This document shows positions 25,933-33,761 of a stretch of 64,000 bases of DNA, piece after piece. The stretch spans positions 62,001-126,000 of the forward strand of contig NZ_JACBJQ010000017.1 in assembly GCF_013404075.1 (NCBI RefSeq). The letters run 5' to 3'. The DNA comes from Mycolicibacterium vinylchloridicum. GTDB lineage: Bacteria > Actinomycetota > Actinomycetes > Mycobacteriales > Mycobacteriaceae. The first letter of the stretch is position 1; each line of letters opens with the position of its first letter. Below the pieces are notes generated by a model. The model was not told the DNA's origin. It saw nothing but the letters and a program-made list of their open reading frames with translations, and made no database searches. The position numbers were made by a program, and so were the translations under genes.

Positions 25933-27161
25933 TAGCCACGCACCCGGAACGGCACCGACAGCGGCCGGCGCACGTAGCCGCCCCCTGCCCAGACAATGCC
26001 CGCCTCGTCGACCTCGAAATCGGGGCAGCGCGCGAGCAATTCGGTCAGCGTCACCCGGGCCTGCATACGCGCGGCGGCCGCACCGAGGCAGTGGTGGGCA
26101 CCGTGGCTGAACGTGAGGATGTTGCGCGGACGGCGGGTGACGTCGAGATCGTTTGCATCCGGCCCGTATTGGCGCTCGTCACGGTTGGCCGAGCCGTACA
26201 GGAGCAGCACCTTACGCCCGGCCGGGATGGTCTTGCCGTGCAACTCGACGTCGCGAGTGGTGGTGCGGGCCAAGCCTTGCACCGGGGAGGTCAGCCGCAG
26301 CAGTTCGTCGACGGCCTCGGTGATCAGCTCGGGTGAGTCGATGAGCAGCCGGCTTTGGTCGGGGCGCTGGGCGAGCAGCGGCATCGATCCGCCGAGCATG
26401 CCGGTGGTGGTGTCGTTGCCTCCGGTGACCATCGTGAACGTGAACGCCAGCACCGAGAGCGTGCCGGCGATATCGCCGTCCGCGCCGACCCCGGCGGCCA
26501 CCAGGTGGGAGACCGTGTCGTCCTCGGGTTCACGCCGCCGCCGCTCGATCAGTTCGGTGAAGTAGCCCATCATCGACCCGACGGCGTCGCCGACCGAGCC
26601 CAGGGCATCCAGCCCGCTGGCGTTGGCCGCCACGATGGCTTCGGTCCAGCCGTCGAATTGGTCGCGGTCCTGCTCGGGCACTCCGAGGTAGTGTGCGACG
26701 ACCATCGACGGCAGCGGCTTGAACAGCTCGGTGACGATGTCGCCGCCGCCGTCGGCGCGTAGCTTCTCGATGCGCTCGACGACGAACTCGCGCACCTTGG
26801 GCTCGACGGCTTCGACCTGCCGCGGGGTGAACCCGCGTGACACCAGCTTGCGAAACTCGGTGTGCACCGGCGGATCCTGCATCACCATCGGCGGGTTATC
26901 CTGCAGCCCAATGAGTTCCAGCTCATTGTAGGTGACGGTCAGGCCCTGGGCCGAAGAGAACGTCTCGTGGTCGCGGGCGGCGGCGAAGATGTCGGCGTGC
27001 CGGGACAGCACCCAGTAATCGTGGTCGGGGTTCTCCGGCACGACGTGGTGCACCGGATCGAGGTCGCGCAGGGCCCGGTACATCGGCCAGCGGTTGCCCC
27101 AGGTCTCGGCGGTGGCGAGCTCGAAGCGGGCCTCCGCCTCGTGAGACACAACAGCAGTCAT
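25932..27161 (-). CDS. cyp130: Cytochrome P450, CYP130-like
   Basis: A 409-residue bacterial P450. The I-helix oxygen-activation motif is TGGNDTT near 245, the K-helix ELLR is in VDELLRLTSPVQ, and the heme loop is FSHGAHHCLGAAAAR with the cysteine ligand near 356. Size and the TetR partner match CYP130 (Rv1256c), a soluble mycobacterial P450 whose natural substrate is not settled. It needs external ferredoxin and reductase, not found here. It is divergent from the hydrogenase operon across 190 bases. Confidence 0.9.
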   Translation of the reverse strand: MTAVVSHEAEARFELATAETWGNRWPMYRALRDLDPVHHVVPENPDHDYWVLSRHADIFAAARDHETFSSAQGLTVTYNELELIGLQDNPPMVMQDPPVHTEFRKLVSRGFTPRQVEAVEPKVREFVVERIEKLRADGGGDIVTELFKPLPSMVVAHYLGVPEQDRDQFDGWTEAIVAANASGLDALGSVGDAVGSMMGYFTELIERRRREPEDDTVSHLVAAGVGADGDIAGTLSVLAFTFTMVTGGNDTTTGMLGGSMPLLAQRPDQSRLLIDSPELITEAVDELLRLTSPVQGLARTTTRDVELHGKTIPAGRKVLLLYGSANRDERQYGPDANDLDVTRRPRNILTFSHGAHHCLGAAAARMQARVTLTELLARCPDFEVDEAGIVWAGGGYVRRPLSVPFRVRG

Positions 27162-27196
27162 GTCTTATGAATATGACAAAAGCCCCGCCATGTCAA
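27161..27196 (-). promoter_or_regulatory. Candidate cyp130 promoter and TetR operator
   Basis: On the reverse strand a perfect TTGACA (27196-27191) is followed after about 15-17 bases by the AT-rich CATATTCAT, ending at the cyp130 start codon. This overlaps an 18-bp imperfect palindrome TGTCATA-TTCA-TAAGACA (27178-27161; 6 of 7 arm positions match). The layout suits autoregulation by the downstream TetR protein. Transcription may be leaderless. Confidence 0.45.
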
Positions 27197-27351
27197 TGCC
27201 TGTTCTACCGGCCGTGCCCGTCCGGCAACCCTCGCGGCGCATGACGTGACGCCCTGTGGTCGCGTCGGTGAACTCGCTTTTCCGACGGCGCAAGCATTCG
27301 TTCTGCGTGGTAGCGTCGCCGCACACAGGCCCGGGCTGAGTGGGTGAAGCA

Positions 27352-29142
27352 ATGACGACGTCTCTCGACATGATGGGGATCCTCGCCGGGCGCACGCGTG
27401 ACCGGGCCGGCCTGCTCGACATCCTGTGGGACATCCAGCGCCAGGCGGGGCACATCTCCACCGATGCGGCCGCCGAGGTGGCCGACTGGCTCGGGCTGTC
27501 GGTCGAGGACGTCCTGGAAACCGCGACGTTTTATCATTTCTTCCACACCGAGCCATCCGGCCGTTACCGAATCTATCTGAGCGACAACGTCATTGCGAAG
27601 ACGCGTGGCCACCGCGAGGTGCGTGAGGCCTTGGAGCGCGAGACCGGGACCAGATTCGGCGGACCCGGCTCGGCCGAGTTCGGACTGTTCGACACCGCCT
27701 GCATCGGCATGAGCGACCATGAGCCCGCCATGCTGATCGACGGCATCGTGTTCGCCGACCTCACGCCGGGCTCGGTCGCCGAGATCATCGCCGGCCTCAC
27801 AAGCGGCCGGTCACCGGCGCAGATCGCCAACCCGACCGGCATCCCCGACGACGACGTGGCCTACGTCGAACGACTCACCAGCACGGCGGTGCACACCGGC
27901 GGGCCGGTGTTCTTCGGCGGTGACGGCGATTACCCCGCCTTGCTCGAGCGCTGCCGGGCGATGGCGCCCGACGACGTGATCGCGACCATCACGCGCTCTG
28001 GCCTGCGCGGTCGCGGCGGTGCCGGGTTCCCCACCGGGAACAAGTGGAAGTTCTGCCGCGCGGCGGCCGGCGACGAGAAATACATCATCTGCAACGCCGA
28101 CGAAGGCGAGCCGGGAACCTTCAAGGACCGGGTGCTGCTCACCCACTCGCCCGGCGAGGTGTTCGCCGGCATGGCGATCGCCGCCCACGCCGTCGGCGCG
28201 CGCGGGGGCATTCTCTACCTGCGCGCGGAGTACGCGTACCTGCAGAACTATCTCGAATGCCAGCTGGCTCGGTTGCGTGGCGACGGTGTCCTCGGTGACG
28301 GGTTCGACATCCGGATCCAGCTGGGTGCCGGCGCCTATATCTGCGGCGACGAATCGGCCCTCCTCGAATCCTGCGAGGGCAAGCGGGGGACCCCGCGCCT
28401 CAAGCCGCCGTTCCCCGTCGAACACGGTTTCCTCGGCAAGCCCACGGTGGTCAACAACGTCGAAACCTTCGCCGCGGCAAGCCGGATCATGGCCGAGGGT
28501 GCCGACTGGTTCGCGGCCATGGGCGTGACAGGGTCCACCGGCACCCGGCTGCTCAGCGTCGCCGGTGACTGCGCGGCACCAGGTATCTACGAGGTCGAGT
28601 GGGGTACCAGGCTGGCCGACGTGCTGGACATGATCGGCGCCGAGCACCCGCGCGCCGTCCAGATCAGTGGTCCCTCAGGGGAAATGCTGTCGGTCGCCGC
28701 CGATGCCCACCGCCTGCTGGCCTACGACGATCTGTCCTGCAACGGCTCGTTCATGGTGTTCGACCACGACCGCGATCTCCTCGAGATCGTCGGGGACTTC
28801 ATGCAATTCTTCGTCGACGAGTCCTGCGGCATCTGCGTGCCGTGCCGGGCGGGCAACGTGGTGTTGCGTCAGAAGGTCGACCTGGTGGCGGCCGGGCGGG
28901 CCACCCGATCCGACGTCGACGACATGGTCACCTGGGGCGGGATCGTCGCGCACACCAGTAGATGCGGGCTCGGCGCCACCTCCCCGAATCCGATCCTGAC
29001 AACATGGGCGAAGTTCCCTGAGATCTACGAGCGCCGGCTCGCCGAGTCCGGCGGCGCGCTGCTGCCGTCGTTCGACGTCGCGGCCGAACTGACCGACCAC
29101 GCCCGAGTCGTCGCCGAACTCGCACTCCGGGAGGCGTTGTGA
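27352..29142 (+). CDS. hoxF: Soluble NAD-linked [NiFe] hydrogenase, diaphorase subunit HoxF (NuoE-NuoF fusion)
   Basis: A 596-residue flavoprotein that passes electrons between the hydrogenase module and NAD. Residues 1-165 are NuoE-like, but only Cys117 (FDTACIGMSD) remains of the [2Fe-2S] ligands, as in Ralstonia/Cupriavidus HoxF. The NuoF part has the FMN site GLRGRGGAGFPTGNKW (218-232), the NADH site NADEGEPGTFKDR (248-260), and [4Fe-4S] ligands Cys492, 495, 498 and 538 (SCGICVPC, RCGLG). Length matches the Ralstonia protein (602). ATG 27352 is preferred over the in-frame GTG at 27340. A TAGCGT with upstream TGG at 27308-27316 is a weak -10 candidate. First gene of hoxFUYHW. Confidence 0.93.
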   Translation: MTTSLDMMGILAGRTRDRAGLLDILWDIQRQAGHISTDAAAEVADWLGLSVEDVLETATFYHFFHTEPSGRYRIYLSDNVIAKTRGHREVREALERETGTRFGGPGSAEFGLFDTACIGMSDHEPAMLIDGIVFADLTPGSVAEIIAGLTSGRSPAQIANPTGIPDDDVAYVERLTSTAVHTGGPVFFGGDGDYPALLERCRAMAPDDVIATITRSGLRGRGGAGFPTGNKWKFCRAAAGDEKYIICNADEGEPGTFKDRVLLTHSPGEVFAGMAIAAHAVGARGGILYLRAEYAYLQNYLECQLARLRGDGVLGDGFDIRIQLGAGAYICGDESALLESCEGKRGTPRLKPPFPVEHGFLGKPTVVNNVETFAAASRIMAEGADWFAAMGVTGSTGTRLLSVAGDCAAPGIYEVEWGTRLADVLDMIGAEHPRAVQISGPSGEMLSVAADAHRLLAYDDLSCNGSFMVFDHDRDLLEIVGDFMQFFVDESCGICVPCRAGNVVLRQKVDLVAAGRATRSDVDDMVTWGGIVAHTSRCGLGATSPNPILTTWAKFPEIYERRLAESGGALLPSFDVAAELTDHARVVAELALREAL

Positions 29143-29852
29143 CAATCGAGATCGAAATCGACGGCACCACCATCAGCACCGAGGACGGTGTGACGCTCGT
29201 CGACGCGGCGGCACAGGCCGGCGTCTACATCCCGACTCTGTGTTACCTGCCCGAGCATCCGGCGCTGGGAACCTGCCGAGCCTGCTCGGTGAAGGTGAAC
29301 GGCACGATGGTGGCCGCCTGCACGGTCAGGGTCAGCGCCGGAATGCGGGTCGAGGTCGACGTCCCCGACGCCGCCGACGCCCGCAAGGCGCTGGTCGAAA
29401 TCCTGTTCTCCGAGGGCAACCACAACTGCCCGAGCTGTGAGAAGTCCGGCCGCTGCACGTTGCAGGCCGTCGCCTACGAGGTGGACATGACGGTGTCCCG
29501 CTTCCCGTACCAGTTCCCGGAGCGGGTGACCGACCATGCGTCGGAAGCGATTTGGCTCGAGCGCGACAGATGCATCTTCTGTCAACGTTGTGTCGAGTTC
29601 ATCCGGGACCGCGAGACCGGTAAGAAGATCTTCAGCATCAGCGGGCGCGGAACGCATGCCCGCATCGAGATCGACGTCGAACTGGCCGACAGGATGCCGC
29701 CGGAACAGGTCGACGAGGCCGTCGACATCTGCCCGGTCGGAACGATTCTGAAGAAACGGGTGGGTTACGACGAGCCCATCGGCGAACGCCGGTTCGAGAT
29801 CGAATCGGTCCGCGACCGGGCTCTCGAACCATCGCGGGGGAACGTCACGTGA
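29139..29852 (+). CDS. hoxU: NAD-linked hydrogenase subunit HoxU (NuoG-like iron-sulfur protein)
   Basis: A 237-residue electron-transfer subunit. The N-terminal [2Fe-2S] domain has Cys35, 46, 49 and 61. The NuoG-type His/Cys [4Fe-4S] site is NHNCPSCEKSGRC (His95, Cys97, 100, 106). A further [4Fe-4S] site is CIFCQRC (145, 148, 151) with Cys198 in DICPVG. It links HoxF to HoxYH in the soluble complex. GTG 29139 overlaps the hoxF stop by 4 bp, and hoxY overlaps its own stop in the same way. Confidence 0.94.
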   Translation: MTIEIEIDGTTISTEDGVTLVDAAAQAGVYIPTLCYLPEHPALGTCRACSVKVNGTMVAACTVRVSAGMRVEVDVPDAADARKALVEILFSEGNHNCPSCEKSGRCTLQAVAYEVDMTVSRFPYQFPERVTDHASEAIWLERDRCIFCQRCVEFIRDRETGKKIFSISGRGTHARIEIDVELADRMPPEQVDEAVDICPVGTILKKRVGYDEPIGERRFEIESVRDRALEPSRGNVT

Positions 29853-30478
29853 CGACGCAGGACGCCAACGAGATTGCCTCGCATCAACTTCCGGCCACCC
29901 CGCTCGATCCGGAGCTGGCCGCCGCCCGCGCCGAGAAGATCAAGGTATCGATGATCAGCCTCTGTGGCTGCTGGGGCTGCAGCCTGTCGCTGCTCGACAT
30001 CGACGAGCGGATGATCGGGCTGCTGGACAGGATCACCATCCTGCGGTCATCGTTCACCGACATCAAACGGATTCCCGAGCGGTGCGCGATCGGGTTCATC
30101 GAGGGCGGCGTCGCCAACGACGAGAACATCGAGACACTGCGCCATTTCCGGGACAACTGCGAGGTTCTCATCTCGGTCGGTGCCTGCGCCATCTGGGGCG
30201 GTGTCCCGTCATTGCGAAACCTGGTCGGGCTCGAGGACTGTCTCGCCGAAGCGTACCTGGATTCGCCGACCGCGGAGCTGGGCGCGAAGCCGGTCGTACC
30301 CTACGACCGCCACCTGCCGATCCTGACCAACAACGTGTACCCCTGCCACGAGGTCGTCCACATGGACTACTTCATCCCCGGCTGCCCGCCCACGCCCGAG
30401 GCGATTCTCGACGTCCTCGAGGATCTGATCGAGGGCCGTCCGGTGAACCTGCCGACGTCACTCCATCACTTCGACTAG
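29849..30478 (+). CDS. hoxY: NAD-linked [NiFe] hydrogenase small subunit HoxY
   Basis: A 209-residue small subunit of a group 3d enzyme. Four cysteines for a single proximal [4Fe-4S] cluster are present: Cys41 and Cys44 in GCWGCSLS, Cys113 in GACAIWGG and Cys179 in PGCPP. The medial and distal cluster domain and the Tat signal of membrane uptake hydrogenases are absent, so the protein is cytoplasmic. GTG 29849 overlaps the hoxU stop by 4 bp. Together with HoxH it forms the hydrogen-activating module. Confidence 0.94.
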   Translation: MTTQDANEIASHQLPATPLDPELAAARAEKIKVSMISLCGCWGCSLSLLDIDERMIGLLDRITILRSSFTDIKRIPERCAIGFIEGGVANDENIETLRHFRDNCEVLISVGACAIWGGVPSLRNLVGLEDCLAEAYLDSPTAELGAKPVVPYDRHLPILTNNVYPCHEVVHMDYFIPGCPPTPEAILDVLEDLIEGRPVNLPTSLHHFD

Positions 30479-30492
30479 GGGAATTACGTTCC

Positions 30493-31947
30493 ATGGCAAC
30501 GACACTCGTCATCGATCCGGTCACCCGCATCGAGGGTCACGGCAAGGTCGTCATCGAACTCGACGACGACCACAACGTGACCGATGCCAGGTTGCAGGTG
30601 GTGGAATTCCGGGGTTACGAGAAGTTCATCTGTGGCCACCCGTACTGGGAGGCGCCGGTTCTGATGCAGCGAATCTGCGGGATCTGCTTCGTCAGCCACC
30701 ATCTGGCCGGGGCGAAGGCCCTCGACGACATGATCGGGGCGGGGGCTTCGCTCACCCCGACCGCGATCAAGATGCGCCGGCTCGGCCACTACGCGCAGAT
30801 GCTGCAGTCCCACGTCACGGCCTACTTCTACCTCGTGGTGCCCGAGATGCTGTTCGGGATCGACGCCGCACCGGAGAAGCGGAACTTCATCGGGCTGATC
30901 GAAGCCAACCCCGAGCTCGTCAAACGCGTTGTCCGGCTGCGTAAGTGGGGCCAAGAGGTCATCGAGGCGGTATTCGGGAAACGCATGCACGGCATCTCGG
31001 CGGTGCCCGGCGGCGTGAACAAGAGCCTGACCCCCGCCGACGTGGACCGGTTCCTGCGCGGCGGGGACGGATTACCCTCGGTCGACCAGGTCATCGAGGA
31101 CGCCCAGCTTGGGTTGCAGATGTTCTACGACTTCCACGAACAACATCGCGACGAGGTCGACACCTTCGCCACGGTGCCTTCGCTGAACATGTGCCTGGTC
31201 GACGACGACGGCAACGTCGACTACTACGACGGCCGGCTCCGGGTGACCGACGACGACAAGAACGTCGTGCGGGAGTTCGACTACCGCGACTATCTCGACC
31301 ACTTCTCCGAAGCGGTCGAGAAGTGGAGCTACATGAAGTTTCCCTACCTCACCGACCTCGGCCGCGAGGCGGGATCGGTCCGGGTGGGACCGCTGGCGCG
31401 GCTCAACGTCACCAAGACGCTATCGACCCCGCTGGCCGCCGAAGCCTTGGACAGGTTCCACGCTTACACCGGTGGGCGCGCCAATACCATGACGCTGCAC
31501 ACCAATTGGGCGCGGACAATCGAGATCATCCACGCCGCCGAGGTGGTCAGGGATCTGCTCGCCGACCCCGACATCTGCAACGACGACCTCCTGGTGACAC
31601 CCGCCCCGGAGGCCTGGGTCGGCGAGGGCATCGGCGTGGTGGAGGCACCGCGCGGCAGCCTGCTGCATCACTACCGCGCCGATCGGGAGGCGAACATCAC
31701 CTTCGCGAACCTGATCGTCGCCACCACACAGAACAATCAGGTGCTCAACCGCACGGTGCGCAGCGTTGCCGAGCATTACCTCGGCGGCAAGACCGAAATC
31801 ACCGAGGGCATGATGAACGCGATCGAGGTGGGCATCCGGGCCTACGATCCCTGCCTGAGCTGTGCCACCCACGCGCTGGGGCAGATGCCGCTGACCGTCA
31901 CCGTGGTCGATGCGCAGGGGCGGGTGATCAATGAACAGTCTCGATGA
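30493..31947 (+). CDS. hoxH: NAD-linked [NiFe] hydrogenase large subunit HoxH
   Basis: A 484-residue catalytic subunit. The L1 motif RICGIC (Cys62, Cys65) follows DPVTRIEGHGKV, and the L2 motif DPCLSCATH (Cys454, Cys457, His460) lies near the C-terminus; the four cysteines bind Ni and Fe. Twenty-four residues follow His460, a C-terminal extension of the kind removed by a maturation protease after nickel insertion, and the same length I recall for Ralstonia HoxH. ATG 30493 is preceded by AGGGG about 12 bases upstream. The gene overlaps the protease gene by 17 bases. Confidence 0.95.
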   Translation: MATTLVIDPVTRIEGHGKVVIELDDDHNVTDARLQVVEFRGYEKFICGHPYWEAPVLMQRICGICFVSHHLAGAKALDDMIGAGASLTPTAIKMRRLGHYAQMLQSHVTAYFYLVVPEMLFGIDAAPEKRNFIGLIEANPELVKRVVRLRKWGQEVIEAVFGKRMHGISAVPGGVNKSLTPADVDRFLRGGDGLPSVDQVIEDAQLGLQMFYDFHEQHRDEVDTFATVPSLNMCLVDDDGNVDYYDGRLRVTDDDKNVVREFDYRDYLDHFSEAVEKWSYMKFPYLTDLGREAGSVRVGPLARLNVTKTLSTPLAAEALDRFHAYTGGRANTMTLHTNWARTIEIIHAAEVVRDLLADPDICNDDLLVTPAPEAWVGEGIGVVEAPRGSLLHHYRADREANITFANLIVATTQNNQVLNRTVRSVAEHYLGGKTEITEGMMNAIEVGIRAYDPCLSCATHALGQMPLTVTVVDAQGRVINEQSR

Positions 31948-32407
31948 ATTTTTCGACAGCCCCGACAGTTTGATCTACGGCGTCGGCAACAGCGGCCGCG
32001 AAGACGACGGACTGGGCTGGGCATTCATCGACCGGCTCGAGGAGCACCCACCGCGGGCAGCTCTGCGGCGCACCTACCAGCTCAACCTCGAAGACGCCGA
32101 TCTGATCAGCCGGTACGCCCGGGTGTTGTTCGTCGACGCGACCAAGGACCCGGCGGTGGAATCGTTCGCGGTCAGCCGCCCCGCGCCGGTGTTGGACTTC
32201 AGCTTCACCTCGCATGCGATGTCGGTACCGACGATCCTGGCGACCGCCGTGCAGTGCTTCGAGCGCATCCCGGATGCCTGCCTGCTGGCCATCCGCGGTT
32301 ATCGGTGGGAGCTGCGGCAGGGGATGACCCCGGCCGCCGAACGCAATCTCGAGCGCGCATTGAGCCTGCTGACATCGCGAGCCGCTAGATCACCGCACCG
32401 GGGTTGA
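31931..32407 (+). CDS. hoxW: Hydrogenase maturation endopeptidase HoxW
   Basis: A 158-residue protease of the HybD/HycI/HoxW family, which clips the C-terminal peptide of the large subunit once nickel is in place. YGVGNSGREDDGLGW is the family signature (Asp25 region). The likely nickel-sensing residues include Asp69 in LFVDA and His95 in FTSHAMSVP. It begins inside hoxH and ends 23 bases inside the convergent FAD oxidase gene, so its last residues are encoded opposite that gene's C-terminus. Last gene of the operon; no hoxI or hyp genes follow. Confidence 0.92.
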   Translation: MNSLDEFFDSPDSLIYGVGNSGREDDGLGWAFIDRLEEHPPRAALRRTYQLNLEDADLISRYARVLFVDATKDPAVESFAVSRPAPVLDFSFTSHAMSVPTILATAVQCFERIPDACLLAIRGYRWELRQGMTPAAERNLERALSLLTSRAARSPHRG

Positions 32408-33752
32408 GGATCCCGTCGGGGTCCAGCGCGGTCTTGATCCTGCGGTTGAGCTCCATGGCCTCCGGGCCGAGCTGACCCGCCAGCCAGGGCTTCTTCAGCC
32501 GGCCGACGCCGTGCTCGCCGGTGATCGTCCCGCCCAGCGACACCGCCAGATCCATGATCTCGCCGAACGCCTGCTCGGCGCGCTGCGTCATCGCGGCGTC
32601 GGCGGGGTCGTACACGATCAGAGGGTGGGTGTTGCCGTCCCCGGCGTGCGCGATCACCGAGATCGTCAGGTCCCGGTCGGCCGCGATCTTGGCCACCCCG
32701 CCGACCAACTCGGCCAGCGCGGGCAGCGGCACCCCGACGTCCTCGAGCAGCAGCGAACCCTTGGCCTCCACCGCGGGGATCGCGAACCGCCGGGCCGCCA
32801 CGAACGCCTCGCCCTCGTCCGGGTCGGCCGTCGAAAAGCATTCGGTCGCACCGGCTTCGGTGAACACCCGGGCCATGTATTCGGCGTCTTGCGCGCCGGT
32901 CGCCCCGCGGTCGTCGGAGGCGGCCACCATCATCGCCGCCGCGGAACGGTCCAGCCCCATCCGCAGCTTGTCCTCGACGGCGTTGATCGCCACCGCGTCC
33001 ATGAACTCCAACATCGAGGGCCGGATGCGGTTGGTGATCGTGAGCACGGCCCCGGCCGCCGCCTCCACCGAGTCGAACGTCGCCACCACCGTGCACGCCG
33101 AGGGCTGCGGTGGCAGCAGGCGCAGCGTCACCTCGGTGATCACCCCCAGGGTGCCCTCGCTGCCGACGAACAGCTTGGTCAGCGAGAGCCCGGCCACGTC
33201 TTTCAGCCGTGGTCCACCGAGACGCACCGCTGTCCCGTCGGCCAGCACGACCTGCAGTCCGAGCACGTAATCGGTTGTCACGCCGTACTTTACGCAGCAC
33301 AGTCCGCCGGCGTTGGTGGCGATGTTGCCGCCGATGCTGCAGATCTCGTAGGACGACGGGTCCGGCGGGTACCACAGGCCGTATTCGGCGACCGCCTTCT
33401 TCACCTCGGCGTTGAGCAGCCCCGGCTGGGCGACGGCCGTGCGGGTCACCGGGTCGACGGTGATGTCGCGCATCTTCTCCGTGGACAGCACGATCCCGCC
33501 GTTGACGGCCGTCGCGCCGCCGGATAAACCGGTGCCCGCGCCGCGCGGCACCACCGCGATCCGATTCTGCGAAGCCCAGCGCAACACCGTCTGCACCTCT
33601 TCGGTGCGGGTCGGGCGGATCACCGCCAACGGCGTGCCCGCCGCGGGATCGGCGGCCCGGTCCTGCCGGTAGGAGGCCACGATGTCGGGGTCGGTGACGA
33701 CGACCCCGTCGGGCAATTCGGCGGCCAGGCCGGCCAGGGTGCTCACGGCCAT
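32385..33752 (-). CDS. FAD-linked oxidase, GlcD type (Rv1257c-like)
   Basis: A 455-residue flavoenzyme. VVPRGAGTGLSGGA is the FAD PP-loop, SIGGNIATNAGGLCCVKYG the second contact, LFVGSEGTLGVITE follows, and AHAGDGNTHPLIVYD with ITGEHGVGRLKKPW forms the C-terminal active site. This is the glycolate/D-lactate dehydrogenase pattern; length equals that of Rv1257c as I recall it. Only about 27 percent-type identity is apparent by eye to the copy at 17045, so they are distant paralogues rather than a recent duplication. Its 3' end overlaps hoxW. Confidence 0.88.
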   Translation of the reverse strand: MAVSTLAGLAAELPDGVVVTDPDIVASYRQDRAADPAAGTPLAVIRPTRTEEVQTVLRWASQNRIAVVPRGAGTGLSGGATAVNGGIVLSTEKMRDITVDPVTRTAVAQPGLLNAEVKKAVAEYGLWYPPDPSSYEICSIGGNIATNAGGLCCVKYGVTTDYVLGLQVVLADGTAVRLGGPRLKDVAGLSLTKLFVGSEGTLGVITEVTLRLLPPQPSACTVVATFDSVEAAAGAVLTITNRIRPSMLEFMDAVAINAVEDKLRMGLDRSAAAMMVAASDDRGATGAQDAEYMARVFTEAGATECFSTADPDEGEAFVAARRFAIPAVEAKGSLLLEDVGVPLPALAELVGGVAKIAADRDLTISVIAHAGDGNTHPLIVYDPADAAMTQRAEQAFGEIMDLAVSLGGTITGEHGVGRLKKPWLAGQLGPEAMELNRRIKTALDPDGILNPGAVI

Positions 33753-33761
33753 TGGGCCATC

